In this document: piece by piece, positions 22,491 to 31,107 of the stretch
Numbering within the stretch: the stretch's first letter is position 1
How the letters are laid out: the number at the start of each line of letters is the position of its first letter
Assembly: GCA_007693485.1 (NCBI GenBank)
Contig: REDM01000204.1
Coordinates: forward strand, 1 to 32,065
Reading direction: 5' to 3'
DNA from: Spirochaetaceae bacterium
GTDB lineage: Bacteria; Spirochaetota; Spirochaetia; DSM-27196; PWMO01
DNA length: 32,065 bases
Translations under genes and position numbers: made by a program
The notes under the pieces: model-generated
Told to the model about the DNA's origin: nothing
The model's database searches: none
What the model saw: only the letters and a program-made list of their open reading frames with translations

Positions 22491-25028
22491 ATGCTGAAAC
22501 GCCTGCTGATTGCCGGCGCGATCGTTCTCTGTTTTCCGCTTCTCGTGTCGGCTCAGTCGGTCGAAGACGACGAATGGTACCAGAACCGGCCCATCACCGC
22601 GGTCCGGTTTGTGGGGCTTCGCAACGTGGCCCAGAGCGAACTCCAGGGTATCATCGATCCGTTTATCGGCAGGCCCTTTACCGATGCGACCTTCCTCGAT
22701 CTGCAACGCAGGCTCTTTGCGCTCGATAGTTTTGAGTCGCTGATCCCCGAGGCGATCCCAACGGACGCCGAACGAACCGGGGTTATTCTTCAGTTCACCG
22801 TGACGGAACGTCCGGTGGTGCTCGAGGTGCGCTTTTCGGGCAATCGGAACGTCCGGGCCGGACAGCTGCAGGATGTAATCCTGTTGAAGCCGGGTGACGT
22901 CATCACGCAGGCGCGGCTTCGCGTTGATGAGCAGGCGATTCGAGCCGCCTATTTCGAGCGTGGGTTTCCTGATGTGGCGGTGCAAGCCGTGGTCGAGGAG
23001 ATCTCGGACTCACCCGACCGCCGGGTTGTGTTCAACGTTACCGAGGGGTCTCGGGTCACGGTGCGCGAAATCCTGTTCTCAGGGAACAGCTTTGCGTCCG
23101 CGGGCACGCTGCGTGGCGTCATGGATACCAAGGCGCAATCGCTGTTCAACCGTGGGATCTTTCAGGAGGCAACCCTCGAGGCTGATCGACGGGCAATCGA
23201 GCGGTTCTACCAGGAGCGGGGCTTTGTTGACGCGAGGGTTCTCGATATTGTCCGCGAGGTTGAGCGCGACGAAGAAGCAGGCCGCACCTTTCTGACCCTT
23301 ACCATCTTCGTTGAAGAGGGGCTGCAGTTCATCTTTGGCGGCATCGAGTTCCGCGGGAATTCAATCTTCGTTGACGATCAGCTCCAACAGCGCGTGCGCA
23401 TGCAGACGGGGCAGGTCCATAACCAGGCGCGCCTCGATGCAGACTTTCAGCGGATCGCCGATCTCTACTTTGAAAACGGCTATATCTTCAACTCGATCAC
23501 GCGGGACGTGCTGCGCGACGATACAACCAACACAATTTCCTACGTGGTAAACATCGTCGAGCGTAACCGCGCCCATATCGAGAACATCGTGATTCGAGGG
23601 AACGAAAAGACCGCCGATCACGTGATTCTTCGAGAAATTCCGCTCGGTGTGGGCGACATCTTCAGCGCAACCCGCATTCGGCAGGGCATGCAGGGCCTGG
23701 CCAACCTTCAGTACTTCAACAACATCGTACCCGAGACTCCTCCCGGCAGCGAAGAAGGTCTGATGGACCTCATCATCAACGTGGAAGAGGGGAGTACCGC
23801 CGACATCACCTTTGGCGTTGCGTTTGGCGGCAGCGCGGACTTCCCCGTATCCGCCCAGATCGCGTGGCAGGATCGAAATTTCCTTGGGCGAGGTCAGACC
23901 ATCGGCGCCGAGGTCGTCGCCTCGCCGATCAACCAGCGGCTCTCGTTCAACTTCCTTGAGCGCTGGCTTTTTGACCGACGGTGGTCCGGCGGTATGAGCC
24001 TCATTCTGGAACGAAATCTGCGCCGCAACGTGCTGCGAGACGAGGACTTCAACAACGTTCCCGACCCCTTCCTGACTGAGGACGAGTTCATCGACGCGGG
24101 GGGAACCATCGCCGCAATCCCGGACGAGTTCCTGATGGAGTACACGGAATGGAACATCTCCATCGGGGCAAACACGGGGTACCGATGGCTCTTTCCCTTT
24201 GGTCGGGTCAACGTGGGGACGTCCTTGCGTACCGGCATCGAGTTTCTTACCTACGATCCCGAAGAGTTTCGTCCGTTGGACTCCAACGTGCGCAACAACC
24301 TCGATCGCTGGCTCTTCGTCAACCGATGGGGCATTACTACCTCACTGGACAACCGGGATCTGGTGTTCAACCCGTCCCGTGGTTACCTCCTGAGTCAGGG
24401 CGTATCGTTTACCGGAGGCTTTCTTTTCGGAACCCGACACTTTATTCGAACCGATTCGCGCGCCGAACAGTACTTCACGCTCTGGGACTGGCGGGTCAGC
24501 GACAACTGGAGCTGGAAGGGTATCCTCGGCCTTCACACCAGTCTGTCCCTTATCTTTCCGCAGTTCTGGGTTGCAGATGGGCAGCAGGATCCGGAAAACT
24601 TTGTTCGTGGAGAGCGCAACCTGATAGCCCGAACCGGTACTACCGACCTGCTCTTCATCGACGGCATGTTTACCGCGCGGGGATGGCCGCGGGAGCTGGA
24701 CGGGAAGGCGCTGTGGAACAACTGGATCGAGCTGCGGATGCCGCTCGCCGAACAGGTGATCTGGTTCGATCAGTTCCTCGAGGCAACGGCGCTCTACGAG
24801 GAGCGCTCGGACATCGGCCAGCTCGGTATCGAGAACATGCGCTTCAGCCTTGGCGCGGGCTTGCGGTTTGTGATACCGCAGTTTCCGATTCGCCTCTACT
24901 TTACGCGACGCTTCCTGATCGACAATAACGGGAACGTGGAATGGCAGACCGGAAGCCTCTTCAACCGGGATAACCGAGAAGGACGAGGTTGGGACTTCGT
25001 CTTCTCGATCGGAACAGAGCTGTTCTGA
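22491..25028 (+). CDS. bamA: Outer membrane protein assembly factor BamA
   Basis: 845 aa. Signal peptide MLKRLLIAGAIVLCFPLLVSA (cleavage before Q22). Five POTRA repeats can be picked out by their G-N/L-R motifs: ITAVRFVGLRNV, VVLEVRFSGNRNV, VTVREILFSGNSF, FIFGGIEFRGNSI and AHIENIVIRGNEK. The Omp85 barrel follows from about residue 430 (GVAFGGSADFPVSAQIAWQD). The loop-6 motif appears as FTARGW, and the protein ends WDFVFSIGTELF, a classic beta-signal with terminal F. It inserts beta-barrel proteins into the outer membrane. ATG 22491 is supported by AAAGGAG 7 bases upstream; the in-frame 22365 start overlaps tamB and would hide the signal peptide. T. pallidum Tp92 (TP0326) is the expected orthologue, in the same gene order. 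Confidence 0.96.
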   Translation: MLKRLLIAGAIVLCFPLLVSAQSVEDDEWYQNRPITAVRFVGLRNVAQSELQGIIDPFIGRPFTDATFLDLQRRLFALDSFESLIPEAIPTDAERTGVILQFTVTERPVVLEVRFSGNRNVRAGQLQDVILLKPGDVITQARLRVDEQAIRAAYFERGFPDVAVQAVVEEISDSPDRRVVFNVTEGSRVTVREILFSGNSFASAGTLRGVMDTKAQSLFNRGIFQEATLEADRRAIERFYQERGFVDARVLDIVREVERDEEAGRTFLTLTIFVEEGLQFIFGGIEFRGNSIFVDDQLQQRVRMQTGQVHNQARLDADFQRIADLYFENGYIFNSITRDVLRDDTTNTISYVVNIVERNRAHIENIVIRGNEKTADHVILREIPLGVGDIFSATRIRQGMQGLANLQYFNNIVPETPPGSEEGLMDLIINVEEGSTADITFGVAFGGSADFPVSAQIAWQDRNFLGRGQTIGAEVVASPINQRLSFNFLERWLFDRRWSGGMSLILERNLRRNVLRDEDFNNVPDPFLTEDEFIDAGGTIAAIPDEFLMEYTEWNISIGANTGYRWLFPFGRVNVGTSLRTGIEFLTYDPEEFRPLDSNVRNNLDRWLFVNRWGITTSLDNRDLVFNPSRGYLLSQGVSFTGGFLFGTRHFIRTDSRAEQYFTLWDWRVSDNWSWKGILGLHTSLSLIFPQFWVADGQQDPENFVRGERNLIARTGTTDLLFIDGMFTARGWPRELDGKALWNNWIELRMPLAEQVIWFDQFLEATALYEERSDIGQLGIENMRFSLGAGLRFVIPQFPIRLYFTRRFLIDNNGNVEWQTGSLFNRDNREGRGWDFVFSIGTELF

Positions 25029-25077
25029 TAGATTGATGAGTGTAGGAACGGATGACGGGAACAGGGGATAGCGAGGA

Positions 25078-25599
25078 ATGAACAGACGAACACCGATACT
25101 GATTGGCATGCTGCTGGCGGTGGCAACGCTGGCGGGAGCCGAGCAACTGACTACGGTTGGGATCATCAACATCGACCGGATCTACAACAGCTTCTATCGC
25201 GACTCGCAGGAAGTTCGTGAGCTCGATCGCCTGCGCCGTGAGTACCAGGATGAGATCGACTCGCACGTGCGGGAGCTTGAAACGCTGCGCCAGCGACTCA
25301 ACACGGCTCTCGACCAGAACAACCGCTCTACTTCGGATCGGCTGCAGACACAGGTTGCCGAGAAAGAACGCTTCATCGAGGATCTCGCGCGGCGACGCCG
25401 GGCGCAGCTTGAAGCACGACAGGCGCGTCTGCTTTCCGACGACTTTCTCAATCGGCTCCAGCAGGCTATTCAGTTTGTTGCTGAGAGCGGAGGGTATACC
25501 CTGGTGTTGCGAACCGATACCGAAGGGCTGCAGTGGTGGAGCTCGGCAATTGACATCAGCGATCAGGTGCTGGCGCGATTGCGAACGATGACCCGATAG
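25078..25599 (+). CDS. skp: Skp/OmpH-family periplasmic chaperone
   Basis: 173 aa. Signal peptide MNRRTPILIGMLLAVATLAGA (cleavage before E22), then the beta-strand core VGIINIDRIYNSFYRDS, a long charged coiled coil (about 45-125, REYQDEIDSHVRELETLRQ and EARQARLLSDDF) and the closing strand GGYTLVLRTD. It holds unfolded outer-membrane proteins in the periplasm for BamA, encoded immediately upstream. GCGAGGA precedes the ATG at 25078. It is followed by mutS after only 3 bases. Confidence 0.9.
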   Translation: MNRRTPILIGMLLAVATLAGAEQLTTVGIINIDRIYNSFYRDSQEVRELDRLRREYQDEIDSHVRELETLRQRLNTALDQNNRSTSDRLQTQVAEKERFIEDLARRRRAQLEARQARLLSDDFLNRLQQAIQFVAESGGYTLVLRTDTEGLQWWSSAIDISDQVLARLRTMTR

Positions 25600-25602
25600 A
25601 AA

Positions 25603-28227
25603 ATGTCCGATCTCACTCCCATGATGCGCCAATACGCGCGCATCAAGGCGGAATATCAGGACGCGATACTGTTCTTCCGTCTGGGAGACTTCTACGAAAT
25701 GTTCAAGTCCGACGCTCACGAGGCGTCGCGTATCCTTGGGCTCACACTCACGGCACGCAACGGAGTGCCGATGTGCGGTATTCCGTATCACGCATCCCAC
25801 GGCTACATCGGACGCTTGCTTCGAGCGGGCAAGAAGATCGCCGTCTGCGAGCAGATTCGACTGTCGGATGACACAAAGGGGATCGCTGAGCGCGAAGTGG
25901 TTGAGGTGATCACCCCCGGGACGGTGGTCGAGGAAGACTACCTTGAGGCGGGCTCCAACAACTACCTTGTCGCGTTTGCCCGAGATCGGGAACTTCTGCT
26001 GGAAGCGTATCTCGATCTCTCAACCGGAGAGTTCTGCGTCTCTTCAGCTCCGCACGAGGACGCAGCAGACTTCGTCCGTACGGAACTCAGCCGGCTCGGC
26101 CCGCGGGAGATTCTCGTGCAGGAGTCGCTGCTGGAAGAACAGGTCGATGTTCGGGCGGTAATCGACCAGCGCGAATCGGTGGTGGTGAACCGATACCCCG
26201 ATTGGAGCTTCGACTCCGATGCGGGGCGTCGACGGTTGCTGCATCTGTTTGGCGTGAGCACGCTCGATGGGTTTGGTGTGAGTGACCGCGAGCTCTTCTG
26301 CGTTGACGTGTTGCTCTCCTACGTGTCGGATACCGCGCGGGGCCTTCTTCGTCACGTTACTTCGATTACGGTCCATCGTGATGAGCAGGTAGTGATTCTG
26401 GACGAGACCACGCAGAAGAACCTCGAGCTGGTGCAGAGTATGCACGAGCAGGGGCGGCGGTTTTCTCTGTTGTCGGTTCTCGACTCAACCAGAACCGCCA
26501 TGGGAGCACGACTCCTCAGGCGGTGGCTTCTCTCACCGTTGCGAGACGTCGCGGGTATCGAAGAACGACTCGATCGCGTGGACCGTCTCTATCGCAACCA
26601 GATCATGCTCAACCGGCTTCGCGACGAGCTCGACGGGATCCTGGACCTCGAGCGCCTCGCGGCACGAATTGCATTGGAGCGGGCTCACGCGAAAGACCTG
26701 GTCGCGGTCCGAGCGACCTTGGAACGGGCGCTGGAGATCGAACAGACGCTGGCAGGATGGTTCTGGAGCGAACACGGAATCACCACGGGCGGGGACGCCG
26801 CCACAGCGGTTCGCGAAGTTGTGGACCTTCTTTCCCGCGCAATCGAGGACAACCCTTCGGTGGTGCTGACCGAGGGGAACCTGATCCGGCCGGGCTACGA
26901 TGGGGAACTCGATCGGCTGCGAACGGTCCGGGACGGCAGCCGGACGGTGCTCGCGGATTACCTGGAAGCAGAGAAGCAGAAGAGTGGAATCTCTGCGTTG
27001 AAGCTGCGGCATAACCGCGTGATCGGGTACTTTTTTGAAGTCACGCGAGCGCACGCCGGCCGGGTTCCGGAACACTTCATTCGTCGGCAGTCGATGGCCC
27101 AGGCCGAGCGATTCACTACCGAAGCGCTTGGCGATATTGAGTCCGATCTCAACAGCGCGTCTGAGAGGATCGTCGATCTGGAACGCGAGATCTTTCTGGT
27201 GGTTCGCGCGCAGGTTGCCGAGCGCATGGAACGGCTTCTGACCGTCGCGGGGCGCCTGGCGCAGGTCGACTGTCTGCAATCCTTCGCGTGGGCGGCCACG
27301 CGAAACGGGTACGTACGCCCATCATTGAATGAAGCTTCGGGGCTTCGAATCGTTGGCGGAAGACATCCGGTGGTTGAACGGTTTGGATCGCCCGGTGGCT
27401 TTGTTTCCAATAACCTCGATCTGAACAAACACCGGTTTGCGCTTATCACCGGTCCAAACATGGCGGGAAAATCGACCTTCCTCCGCCAAAATGCCCTGAT
27501 CGTCCTCATGGCCCAGATCGGCAGCTTTGTTCCGGCCGATGACGCCGTCATTGGGGTGTGCGACCGGATCTTCTGTCGGGTAGGTTCGTCGGATAACATC
27601 GCCCGGGGACAGTCAACGTTTCTGGTTGAGATGTCCGAAACGGCAAACATCCTGCGAAACGCTTCCGACCGGAGCCTGGTCATTATGGATGAAGTAGGGC
27701 GCGGTACAGGCACGCAGGACGGTCTGGCGATTGCCTGGGCCGTGTGCGAGGACCTCCTGGAACGGGTTTGTGCGCGCACGCTCTTTGCCACCCACTATCA
27801 CGAATTGACGCAGCTGCACGGCGAGAGTCTGCAGAATCTTTCGATGTCGGTGGCCGAAGAGGGAAATCGGATAGTTTTTCTGCGAAAAGTAGTCTCGGGA
27901 CCATCGAGCAGCTCCTACGGCATACACGTTGCCGAATTGGCGGGGCTTCCGGCTGAGGTCGTTCGACGCGCTCAGGCGCTTTTTTCGATGCTTCCGGCTT
28001 ACGAAGCGGTCAAGGCCCTGCCCGCGCGCGACGGGCGGCGCGAGCCGGGCGCTTTGGATGGGACTGAACAGGGCGAGCTGTTTCGGTCGGCTGAGCTGAT
28101 ACTCAAAGAAATTGAATCGCTTGATGTCAACGCGATCACGCCCGTGGAAGCGCTGACCGTCCTCGACCGATGGAAACGATCGCTCGGCACCGGCAGCGTT
28201 ACCCGGCCAGAAACGCGGCGACGCTGA
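25603..28227 (+). CDS. mutS: DNA mismatch repair protein MutS
   Basis: 874 aa, full length. Mismatch-recognition domain with F30-Y31-E32 in LGDFYEMF (the Phe-x-Glu wedge), connector, lever and clamp domains, then the ATPase: Walker A GPNMAGKS (617-624), Walker B/signature DEVGRGTGTQDG (696-707; usually DEIGRGTSTYDG) and ATHYHELT. Near the C-terminus EQGELFRS contains Q-x-x-L-F, a possible beta-clamp contact. MutS starts repair by binding mispairs and recruiting MutL, which is not in this window. The ATG is 3 bases after the skp stop, with no strong ribosome site, so coupled translation is likely. The last 29 bases overlap the convergent carotenoid gene. Confidence 0.98.
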   Translation: MSDLTPMMRQYARIKAEYQDAILFFRLGDFYEMFKSDAHEASRILGLTLTARNGVPMCGIPYHASHGYIGRLLRAGKKIAVCEQIRLSDDTKGIAEREVVEVITPGTVVEEDYLEAGSNNYLVAFARDRELLLEAYLDLSTGEFCVSSAPHEDAADFVRTELSRLGPREILVQESLLEEQVDVRAVIDQRESVVVNRYPDWSFDSDAGRRRLLHLFGVSTLDGFGVSDRELFCVDVLLSYVSDTARGLLRHVTSITVHRDEQVVILDETTQKNLELVQSMHEQGRRFSLLSVLDSTRTAMGARLLRRWLLSPLRDVAGIEERLDRVDRLYRNQIMLNRLRDELDGILDLERLAARIALERAHAKDLVAVRATLERALEIEQTLAGWFWSEHGITTGGDAATAVREVVDLLSRAIEDNPSVVLTEGNLIRPGYDGELDRLRTVRDGSRTVLADYLEAEKQKSGISALKLRHNRVIGYFFEVTRAHAGRVPEHFIRRQSMAQAERFTTEALGDIESDLNSASERIVDLEREIFLVVRAQVAERMERLLTVAGRLAQVDCLQSFAWAATRNGYVRPSLNEASGLRIVGGRHPVVERFGSPGGFVSNNLDLNKHRFALITGPNMAGKSTFLRQNALIVLMAQIGSFVPADDAVIGVCDRIFCRVGSSDNIARGQSTFLVEMSETANILRNASDRSLVIMDEVGRGTGTQDGLAIAWAVCEDLLERVCARTLFATHYHELTQLHGESLQNLSMSVAEEGNRIVFLRKVVSGPSSSSYGIHVAELAGLPAEVVRRAQALFSMLPAYEAVKALPARDGRREPGALDGTEQGELFRSAELILKEIESLDVNAITPVEALTVLDRWKRSLGTGSVTRPETRRR

Positions 28228-28990
28228 ACGCTCCCATGATCAGAAATCCCACCACGGCACTTCCCCGCAGATTCCAGAAGAACGTCTGCGCAATGGTCTC
28301 GAGTACCCAGGTGATGGCGTATATGAGCAGCAGCGCCATCAACGGCAGCCCCGCGATCGGAAGCAGCGCAAAGAGGACTCCGGAGATCAGTGCGGAGACC
28401 AGAAACCATCCGGCAAAGTTTACCAGGGGAATGCCGAAGTACGCGCCGCGTTGATCCCACCGCCAGAAATCCCAGTGAACCATCTGTGGATCGAGGAAAA
28501 AGTCCCATGCAGTAAACGCGGCCCCGGATACGGCCGAGAACCCAACCAGCGAAACCAGATATGCGGTTCCCGCACCTGCTGGATATCCCACCAGAAGCGC
28601 GGCAACCGCCCAGGCCGGCGGCATCATCATCAGCCATGCGAGGGGAATCACCGCCGGAACTCGAAGCAGCTGCGGTTGCAGCACCGCGGTGTAGTGATAC
28701 CGGCCAAAGGGAATGCCGGTGCGGCACCCAATGAACTCCGACAACCAGCCGAGGCCGGGTACGGCGATACAGATGGCCACCACAACGGCCGGGGGAAGGC
28801 TCACCGCCAACAGCACCACGATGGTGGCAGCCTGAAACACCACCCCCAGCGAAATGCCGAGCCGTTCGGCGCCGTCACCCCACACCCATTTGAGAACGGG
28901 TACCAGAATCATGACCAGGAGCCAGAGTGTCAGAAACACCGTTGCGGTCAGTGGGAGTCCGCTGAGGGTGTGCCGGAGCTGTAGTACCAC
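28199..28990 (-). CDS. cruF: CruF-type carotenoid 1',2'-hydratase (DUF422 membrane protein)
   Basis: 263 aa with about seven or eight membrane segments. The family signature is clear: SEFIGCRTGIPFGRYHYT (around 84-101) and the pair TAWDFFLDPQMVHWDFWRW and GAYFGIPLVNFAGW (around 160-194), rich in His/Asp/Glu as in CruF and related bisanhydrobacterioruberin hydratases. The enzyme adds water across the 1',2' double bond of an open (psi) carotenoid end. GTG start at 28990 is set by GGAGG 8 bases upstream. It sits 15 bases after the lycopene cyclase gene, in one operon, and its end overlaps mutS tail-to-tail by 29 bases. Confidence 0.88.
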   Translation of the reverse strand: MVLQLRHTLSGLPLTATVFLTLWLLVMILVPVLKWVWGDGAERLGISLGVVFQAATIVVLLAVSLPPAVVVAICIAVPGLGWLSEFIGCRTGIPFGRYHYTAVLQPQLLRVPAVIPLAWLMMMPPAWAVAALLVGYPAGAGTAYLVSLVGFSAVSGAAFTAWDFFLDPQMVHWDFWRWDQRGAYFGIPLVNFAGWFLVSALISGVLFALLPIAGLPLMALLLIYAITWVLETIAQTFFWNLRGSAVVGFLIMGAFSVAAFLAG

Positions 28991-29005
28991 GCTGTTTGTC
29001 CTCCG

Positions 29006-30187
29006 CTAGACGCGCTTGCTGAATCGAATTGCGAACCAGGCTCGAATGAACAGAAACCAGGGAACGGTTGCCATGAGCAGAAGATTCTCCCGTACGGTTC
29101 CCACTTCGTCGAGAAACCGAAAGATGCGGCTGACGGGATTCCTGGTGAACAGGGCGGTGAACACCTCTTTTCCTCGCTCGCCTCTGCGAAACAGGATCTG
29201 CAGAAGCATGGCATCGAAGGTGTGGTACCGACGCGGTGGCCGTCGGTTGTGGAAGGGGGTTCCCCGCTCGATCATCGAACGAACAATGGCGGCGCTGTCC
29301 TGCTGAATGCGCAGAAAGGCGTAGCCGGTGGACGCCTTGACTCGGCCGCCACGCGTTCCGATGCGCATGATTTTCTTGCCCGCAGCGCGGGGAAAGGACT
29401 CGTCGGTCATGGGTATGACGCACGACTCCTCGTCGAGGATTTCATACTCAGTGATGCCAAGCTGATCGCTGAGGTAGGTTTCCAGCGCTTTTCGGTATTG
29501 CGGCGGTGCGAGAAGGTCGGCGGAAAACAGCGTATACTCGACCATCGCTTCGCGGGTGGAGAAGGGGAGGGTATAGACAAACCGAAACACCCCGTCCTGT
29601 GGTACGCGCAGGTCAAAGAGTGTGGCGCGGTCGGGCGTGAATCGGTCGTCGGGGGTGCGAATGGTCCAACCGAGAAAGTGCTGTTGCAGATAGTGGCACC
29701 GAGGATCCGTTCCCCGGTACGCAACGGCAACCCATCGGCTGTCAAACACCCAATCCGCACGGTATGTAACACCATCGGCGATCACGGTCGCCATGTCGTC
29801 TTCGTTTCCGGCATCGGTGATTGATTCGACCGAAGCCTGCACAACATGCACTCGGCCGCTTGCCTCCAGAATCGAGTGTGTGTGGCGGTAAAAATCGATC
29901 GAATGAATCACGCGATAGTCGTAGGGGTGGGTGTCAAGGTGAAGGTTGGTACCGTCGGAGACAAAGGCGAGGTGATTCCAGCGGTGAGACACAATCGACT
30001 CACAAAATACCGGCTCCGTGCTCCAGAAACACCAGGTTCGGTCGTTGCGATCCTTGGGATCCGGATCGAGGATGAGCATCCGAAGGTGAGACAGAGGACT
30101 CTGTACCAGCTGCGCAGCCAGCGAGAGGGCCGCCGCGCCGCCGCCGGCAAAAATGATGGTGTAGGTGTTTGGATCGTGGTTGGCCAT
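29006..30187 (-). CDS. crtY: CrtY-type lycopene cyclase
   Basis: 393 aa flavoprotein of the lycopene beta-cyclase family. N-terminal dinucleotide fold TIIFAGGGAAALSLA (10-24), an acidic strand end LILDPDP, the family motif DRTWCFW (49-55), then HFLGWTIRT, FDLRVPQDGVFRFVYTLPFS, and the C-terminal RIGTRGGRVKASTGYAF, which matches the cyclase G-x-x-G-G-x-x-x-P/A-S-T-G-Y-x-F motif. It forms beta-ionone rings at carotenoid ends. ATG 30187 is chosen because the FAD motif begins 10 residues later; the longer frame to 30457 overlaps comF and contains no homologous sequence. No Shine-Dalgarno; a -10 TATACT ends 10 bases upstream. The sequence feels closest to Bacteroidota CrtY, but that needs a tree. 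Confidence 0.9.
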   Translation of the reverse strand: MANHDPNTYTIIFAGGGAAALSLAAQLVQSPLSHLRMLILDPDPKDRNDRTWCFWSTEPVFCESIVSHRWNHLAFVSDGTNLHLDTHPYDYRVIHSIDFYRHTHSILEASGRVHVVQASVESITDAGNEDDMATVIADGVTYRADWVFDSRWVAVAYRGTDPRCHYLQQHFLGWTIRTPDDRFTPDRATLFDLRVPQDGVFRFVYTLPFSTREAMVEYTLFSADLLAPPQYRKALETYLSDQLGITEYEILDEESCVIPMTDESFPRAAGKKIMRIGTRGGRVKASTGYAFLRIQQDSAAIVRSMIERGTPFHNRRPPRRYHTFDAMLLQILFRRGERGKEVFTALFTRNPVSRIFRFLDEVGTVRENLLLMATVPWFLFIRAWFAIRFSKRV

Positions 30188-30197
30188 GGCTCTGTGT

Positions 30198-30227
30198 AGT
30201 ATACGGGTGCAACGGAACTGCGCGCAA
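30198..30227 (-). promoter_or_regulatory. Promoter of the crtY-cruF operon, probably leaderless
   Basis: Minus strand TTGCGC (30227-30222), 18-base spacer, TATACT (30203-30198), then 10 bases to the ATG at 30187. Geometry and -10 box are the same as at the SUMF1/PEGA gene (9737-9766). The -35 matches 4 of 6. Confidence 0.5.
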
Positions 30228-30266
30228 GATGAATCAGGGAGAAAATCAGCCCCGTTAGAGAAGGGT

Positions 30267-30992
30267 ATGAACACCATCTCGCCAGTGTTGCGAATTCTTG
30301 ACCTGATTATTCCTGAACGATGCGTGGTATGCGGGTGCCTGCTTGGCGAATGCCGAATCGGTTCCGCTCCCGTCTGTGGGGAATGTGTCGGCAGACTCCG
30401 TCTTCTGGACGGAGATCGCTGCGACTGTTGCGGTGTGCCGCTCATCAGCGAGGACACTCGATGTCTGATATGTCGCGAGCGCGAATACGCGTACGCAACG
30501 CACCGTTCGCTCTACGGGTACGATGCTGTCATGGCGGCGCTGATCGGGGCCTACAAGGCTCGCGGCATCAAGCCTCTTGGCGTGTTCTTTGCCAATCTGC
30601 TGTGGCAGGAGTGGGAACGGCGCGGTGGCTCGTCGGTGGTGGTCCCCGTGCCCGGAAACCCCAGTGGGTGCCGCCGTCGCGGCTGGGACCACTGCGGCGT
30701 CATTGCCGCGGAGATGGCGCGCCGCTACGGTGTGCCGGTGCAGGATTGCCTGAGGCGATCGCGGGGCAGGCGGCAGAAAGACCTTGGATACCAGGAGCGG
30801 CAGCGTAACCTGTCGGGCAAGATCATCGCCGGCCAAAAAGGGCGCGCGCGCGTCGGTGAAATTGTCGGCGCGTCGGTTATGCTGATCGATGACGTGTACA
30901 CTACCGGAGCGACGGTGCAGGAATGCGCGCGCGTGCTGCGGAAGCATGGAGCGTGCAGGGTCGACGCGTTGACCATCGCCATGGATCTCTGA
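30267..30992 (+). CDS. comF: ComF-family phosphoribosyltransferase-like protein
   Basis: 241 aa. N-terminal zinc-ribbon region with four CxxC-type pairs (CVVCG, CGEC, CDCCG, CLIC), then a PRTase domain: VVPVPGNPSGCRRRGWDH and the PRPP loop VMLIDDVYTTGATVQEC. In naturally competent bacteria ComFC acts in DNA uptake; in others the role is unknown. ATG 30267 has GAGAAGGG just upstream, although the spacing is short. The longer frame from 30165 would cover the divergent crtY start. In Borrelia a comF-like gene follows mutS directly (from memory), whereas here the carotenoid pair lies between. Confidence 0.9.
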   Translation: MNTISPVLRILDLIIPERCVVCGCLLGECRIGSAPVCGECVGRLRLLDGDRCDCCGVPLISEDTRCLICREREYAYATHRSLYGYDAVMAALIGAYKARGIKPLGVFFANLLWQEWERRGGSSVVVPVPGNPSGCRRRGWDHCGVIAAEMARRYGVPVQDCLRRSRGRRQKDLGYQERQRNLSGKIIAGQKGRARVGEIVGASVMLIDDVYTTGATVQECARVLRKHGACRVDALTIAMDL

Positions 30993-30997
30993 GCCGA

Positions 30998-31026
30998 TTG
31001 ACACTCACGGAGCGAATGGGTATTGT
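30998..31026 (+). promoter_or_regulatory. Promoter of the rimP-nusA operon
   Basis: TTGACA (30998-31003), 17-base spacer, TATTGT (31021-31026). It begins 5 bases after the comF stop codon. The predicted transcription start is near 31033, upstream of the terminator hairpin at 31054-31078. Confidence 0.65.
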
Positions 31027-31036
31027 GTACGTGAAA

Positions 31037-31080
31037 CTTTTGCCGTTTATGTCAAAAGAGTCGCGTGCCGACTCTTTTTT
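31037..31080 (+). promoter_or_regulatory. Candidate attenuator leader upstream of rimP-nusA
   Basis: Within the predicted leader, CTTTTG (31037-31042) can pair with CAAAAG (31053-31058). The latter contains part of the 5' arm of the intrinsic terminator, so the two structures exclude each other: antiterminator versus terminator. The upstream hairpin is only 6 bp and weaker than the terminator stem, so the default would be termination. No ribosome or ligand site was identified. Confidence 0.45.
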
Positions 31081-31081
31081 T
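31054..31081 (+). terminator. Intrinsic terminator between comF and rimP
   Basis: AAAAGAGTCG (31054-31063), loop CGTGC, CGACTCTTTT (31069-31078) and a run of seven T (31075-31081). A perfect 10-bp stem with a T-tract, the best rho-independent terminator in the window. It lies 27 bases before the rimP ATG and downstream of the predicted rimP promoter. Confidence 0.85.
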
Positions 31082-31107
31082 GTTTTCGAATACGCGAAGG
31101 GACACCA

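Noticed and set aside
27688..27723. Altered MutS Walker B region (DEVGRGTGTQDG) as a sign of inactivity
   Set aside because: Catalytic D/E and the GRGT core are intact; the S-to-G and Y-to-Q changes are at variable positions.
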